A stretch of DNA of 25,217 bases from JBLNDG01 sp050261415 (GTDB lineage Bacteria; Bacillota; Clostridia; Lutisporales; Lutisporaceae). Under the pieces are notes generated by a model. The model was not told the DNA's origin and did not search any database. It saw only the letters and a program-made list of their open reading frames with translations. How positions within the stretch are numbered: the stretch's first letter is position 1; each line of letters opens with the position of its first letter. Positions 22,303 through 25,217 of this stretch are shown here, one piece after another. The position numbers and the translations under genes are program-made. The stretch is from contig JBLNDG010000036.1 in the NCBI GenBank assembly GCA_050261415.1, positions 1-25,217 on the forward strand. Direction: 5' to 3'.

Positions 22303-24909
22303 CTATTTTGCATCATACCAGCTATTACCGCTGTTAATGTCAACTATAATCGGAACCCTCAGTTCATATGCTTTTTCCATGCATTCCTTAACCAGCTTCT
22401 TTACCTCTTCAAGTTCGGACCTATGGGTTTCCACAATAAGTTCATCGTGTACCTGAAGTATAAGCTTTGATTTAAGCTTTCGCGCTTTAAGCTCGTTATG
22501 AACCTTTACCATTGCTATTTTGATAAGATCGGCAGCACTTCCCTGTATCGGGGTGTTCATTGCCATCCGCTCTCCGAAATTCCTGTTTATCGCATTCTTG
22601 GACGCAAGCTCCGGTATGTATCTTCGCCTGTTCATTATCGTCTTCACATACCCGTCGGCTTTAGCCGCTTCCACTATATCAGACATGTATTTCTTTACCA
22701 TCGGGTATCTTTCAAAATAACTGTCTATGTATTTCCTGGCTTCTTTCCTTGTTATCTTAAGATCCTGTGATAATCCGAAATCGCTTATACCATATACAAT
22801 CCCGAAGTTAACAGCCTTAGCCCTGCTTCTCATAATTGAGGTAACCTCGCTTATATCGACACCGAAAACCTCTGAGGCAGTTCTGGTATGAATATCCTCA
22901 TTTCTGACAAAGGTCTCAATAAGTCCATCATCCCCGGAAATATGGGCCAGCACCCTGAGTTCTATCTGCGAGTAATCCGCATCTACTAAAGTATATTCAT
23001 CACTGCCGGGTACAAAGACCTTTCTTATCTGCCGGCCATTTTCGGTTTTTACAGGTATGTTCTGAAGATTCGGTTCCGTACTGCTCAACCTTCCCGTAGC
23101 AGTTACAGTCTGATTAAGCTTTGTATGTATCTTTCCGGTCTCAGGGTTTATAATATCGATTAGTCCATCTGCATACGTTGATTTTAGCTTCACCAACTGC
23201 CTGTACTCAAGTATCTTTTCAATAATCGGATGCTTGCCGAGAAGCTGCTCCAATACTTCAACATCGGTTGAATAACCGGTTTTGGTCTTTTTCACTACCG
23301 GCAGCTGGAGTTTTTCAAACAAAACAACTCCAAGCTGTTTTGTGGAGTTAATATTGAATTCTTCTCCTGCAAGTTCGTAAATGCTGGCAGTAAGCCCGTC
23401 TATCTGCTTACCGAATTCGGAGGATAGTGTCTCCAGCATCCTTCTGTCAACCTTGAAGCCCTCATATTCCATATCTGCAAGAACCTCCACCAGAGGAAGC
23501 TCAACCTGATAATACAATTCCTCCATCCCAAATTCCCCGAGCTTTTCCTGAAGTATAGGTCCCAGCTCCGATATTGCCTTTGTAGCAGCTCCATATTTCT
23601 GCACCTGATCCAGGCCTTTTTCCTCATACCCTTCCAGGCTTATCCCCAAATATTCCTGGCATAAATCCTTTACTTTATAGGAGCCCTTTGAAGGATTCAA
23701 AAGGTAAGCCGCTATCATTGTATCAAATCCGACTGGGGTTATTTCTATACCTTTTCTTCTCATTACCAGGATGTCCTGCTTAATATCATGCCCTGATTTA
23801 GTAATTGAAGAATCCTCAAGAAGTGCCTTTATAAATCCCATACTGTTTTCATTTATTGAAACACGGTACTGATTTCCGGATATCCCGATATATAATGTTG
23901 TCAACATTTCAGGCATTTCATTGTCAACCTTCAGCGCTATTTGTCCGGATTTTTTTGCTTCCTCCAAAATCACGGTAAAATCATCACTGAATAGTTCTTT
24001 TACATTGATATCGGCTTTTTTAGGCAATTCAGCGGCAGTAGCGCCCTTGCACATTTTCTCAATCAAGGATTTGAATTCAAACTCTGAAAAAAGTGTGTAA
24101 AGCTTCTCGCTATCAGCTTCCTGCAAAGTATAATCCTCTATTTTGAAATCGATAGGCACATCCCTTACAATTGTTGCGAGCTTTTTAGAAAAGATTGCCT
24201 GCTCCTTGTTGTTTTCTATGTTTTCCCTTACCTTGTTCTTCTTGATATCCGACGCATTCGCAAGAACTTCCTCTACAGTTCCATATTGGTGGATAAGATC
24301 TAAAGCCGTTTTTTCACCAACTCCCGGTACACCCGGGATGTTATCCGACGCATCACCCATTAGCCCTTTCAAATCCACAATCTGGGGCGGGGTCAATCCA
24401 TATACCTCATTGAGCTTTGAGGCATCGTATTCATCCATTTCGCTGATTCCTTTTTTTGTAATAAGGGTATGTACGTTATCGCTTATTAACTGAAGAGCAT
24501 CCCTGTCTCCCGTCACAATAAGCGCCGGAACACCAAGTTCATCACAGTGCCTGGTAATGGTTCCGATTATATCGTCCGCTTCAAACCCGTCCAGTTCAAC
24601 CTGTTTTATGTTCATTGCAGCAATAACTTCCTTGAGGGGCTGAATCTGTTCGGCCATTTCTTCAGGCATCTTCTGCCTGCCGGCTTTATACTCGGTATAT
24701 TCTAGGTGTCTGAAGGTTGGAGCCTTCCTGTCAAAAGCAATACCAAGATATACAGGCTGATATTCCTCTATTATCTTGTTTATCATATTTACAAAGCCAT
24801 AAATTACACTGGTGTGAAAACCTTTTGAGTTTGTAAGCTTCGGCATTGCATAAAAAGCCCTGTGCATCAGGCTGTTTCCGTCTATGATAATAAACTTTTC
24901 ATTCTTCAT
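22303..24909 (-). CDS. polA: DNA polymerase I
   Basis: This enzyme removes RNA primers and fills gaps in replication and repair. The 868-residue protein has a 5' nuclease domain (about 1-290) with IIIDGNSLMHRAF, DGFEADDIIGT and LMGDASDNIPGVPGVGEKTA. The polymerase domain (about 480-868) has VDADYSQIELRVLAHISGD, RAKAVNFGIVYGISDFGLS and LQVHDELIVE. The middle domain (about 300-480) has lost the proofreading residues: the DxE of exo I is replaced by IALKVD, and exo III reads YGAATKA, though FDTM remains. It is therefore probably 3'-5' exonuclease-dead, as in the Bacillus stearothermophilus type. The ATG at 24909 has GGAGGA 7 bases upstream. Confidence 0.97.
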   Translation of the reverse strand: MKNEKFIIIDGNSLMHRAFYAMPKLTNSKGFHTSVIYGFVNMINKIIEEYQPVYLGIAFDRKAPTFRHLEYTEYKAGRQKMPEEMAEQIQPLKEVIAAMNIKQVELDGFEADDIIGTITRHCDELGVPALIVTGDRDALQLISDNVHTLITKKGISEMDEYDASKLNEVYGLTPPQIVDLKGLMGDASDNIPGVPGVGEKTALDLIHQYGTVEEVLANASDIKKNKVRENIENNKEQAIFSKKLATIVRDVPIDFKIEDYTLQEADSEKLYTLFSEFEFKSLIEKMCKGATAAELPKKADINVKELFSDDFTVILEEAKKSGQIALKVDNEMPEMLTTLYIGISGNQYRVSINENSMGFIKALLEDSSITKSGHDIKQDILVMRRKGIEITPVGFDTMIAAYLLNPSKGSYKVKDLCQEYLGISLEGYEEKGLDQVQKYGAATKAISELGPILQEKLGEFGMEELYYQVELPLVEVLADMEYEGFKVDRRMLETLSSEFGKQIDGLTASIYELAGEEFNINSTKQLGVVLFEKLQLPVVKKTKTGYSTDVEVLEQLLGKHPIIEKILEYRQLVKLKSTYADGLIDIINPETGKIHTKLNQTVTATGRLSSTEPNLQNIPVKTENGRQIRKVFVPGSDEYTLVDADYSQIELRVLAHISGDDGLIETFVRNEDIHTRTASEVFGVDISEVTSIMRSRAKAVNFGIVYGISDFGLSQDLKITRKEARKYIDSYFERYPMVKKYMSDIVEAAKADGYVKTIMNRRRYIPELASKNAINRNFGERMAMNTPIQGSAADLIKIAMVKVHNELKARKLKSKLILQVHDELIVETHRSELEEVKKLVKECMEKAYELRVPIIVDINSGNSWYDAK

Positions 24910-25012
24910 GTTGAAGTTCCTCCACGCTTATACTGTTTTTCATATTTTGTATAACATATTATTTCCACTAAAAAACTAAAAACCCTTTCAAAAAAGAAAT
25001 TTTTGGACACAA

Positions 25013-25039
25013 AAGCAGGCGGCATAATGCCGCCTGCTT
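25013..25039 (-). terminator. Hairpin after the truncated membrane protein gene
   Basis: A perfect 12-bp GC-rich stem (25013-25024 with 25028-25039) has a 3-base loop. On the minus strand it ends in TTTTGTG and lies just past the stop codon at 25041. Confidence 0.75.
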
Positions 25040-25040
25040 C

Positions 25041-25217
25041 TCACTGCTTCTTCTTTAATTTATTTCTTTTTGCTATATATAAAGCTGCTGCGCCCACTGC
25101 GCCGATTATCACAAGATATGGTATTGCAGTGACCACCCAGACAAAAACTCTTTCCAACCCCAAGAGCACATTATTTATTGCTCCTATGAATCCGTTGTAT
25201 GCTTTGCCCCATATTCC
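25041..25217 (-). CDS. C-terminal part of a membrane protein, possibly DUF4349
   Basis: An open frame enters from the right edge and ends at 25041, giving 58 residues. It contains one strong membrane helix (FVWVVTAIPYLVIIGAVGAA) followed by a basic tail ending KRNKLKKKQ. The amphipathic segment GKAYNGFIGAINNVLLGLER before the helix resembles the C-terminus of DUF4349 proteins, which have a large outer domain and one or two C-terminal helices. That assignment is from general resemblance. The upstream part is outside the window. Confidence 0.6.
   Translation of the reverse strand, partial: GIWGKAYNGFIGAINNVLLGLERVFVWVVTAIPYLVIIGAVGAAALYIAKRNKLKKKQ

Overview
The window looks like a chromosomal segment of a spore-forming, low-GC Gram-positive anaerobe of the Clostridia. 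Evidence for this is a small acid-soluble spore protein of the SspH family, an Agr-type peptide signalling locus with clostridial features, cyanophycin genes, strong GGAGG ribosome binding sites, frequent GTG and TTG starts, and the polA-coaE-lytic transglycosylase gene order. A cluster III clostridium (Acetivibrio/Ruminiclostridium type) is my best guess. That is inference from memory, not a search. No phage, insertion sequence or CRISPR array was seen.

Layout. 1-747 (-): truncated NhaC-family Na+/H+ antiporter with an unusual three-hairpin leader (782-874). 1128-2816 (+): methyl-accepting chemotaxis protein. 2858-4410 (-): homoserine dehydrogenase overlapped by a YgjP-type metallopeptidase gene. 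4577-4774 (-): small unknown gene with its own apparent promoter and terminator. 5061-8752 (-): cphB-cphA-small ORF operon for turnover and synthesis of the nitrogen polymer cyanophycin. 8984-9166 (+): SASP H. 9383-10138 (+): agrB-agrD, facing agrA-agrC (10167-12222, -) across a perfect 20-bp bidirectional terminator. Together these four genes form a complete quorum-sensing circuit: AgrB processes AgrD into a cyclic peptide, AgrC senses it, and AgrA (LytTR) regulates. 12477-13094 (-): membrane-anchored unknown protein. 13310-14335 (+): low-specificity threonine aldolase. 14345-15597: an NA37 nucleoid-associated protein gene set between copies of a tandem CCGTG repeat.

15609-19115 (-): a vitamin B12 uptake operon (BtuF-like lipoprotein, ATPase with an extra C-terminal domain, FecCD permease). 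A cobalamin riboswitch with a terminator expression platform sits in front of it. 19256-19339 (-): tRNA-Leu(GAG). 19436-21052 (-): orphan oligopeptide-binding lipoprotein. 21098-24909 (-): polA-coaE-lytic transglycosylase cluster. 25041-25217 (-): C-terminus of a membrane protein.

The points most worth a second look are the three-hairpin leader of nhaC with decoy and anti-Shine-Dalgarno arms; the agr locus with split, convergent layout and 21-bp-phased repeats upstream of agrB; the 63-residue ORF riding on the cyanophycin operon; the extra domain on the B12 ATPase; and the dispersed CCGTG repeat flanking the NA37 gene.
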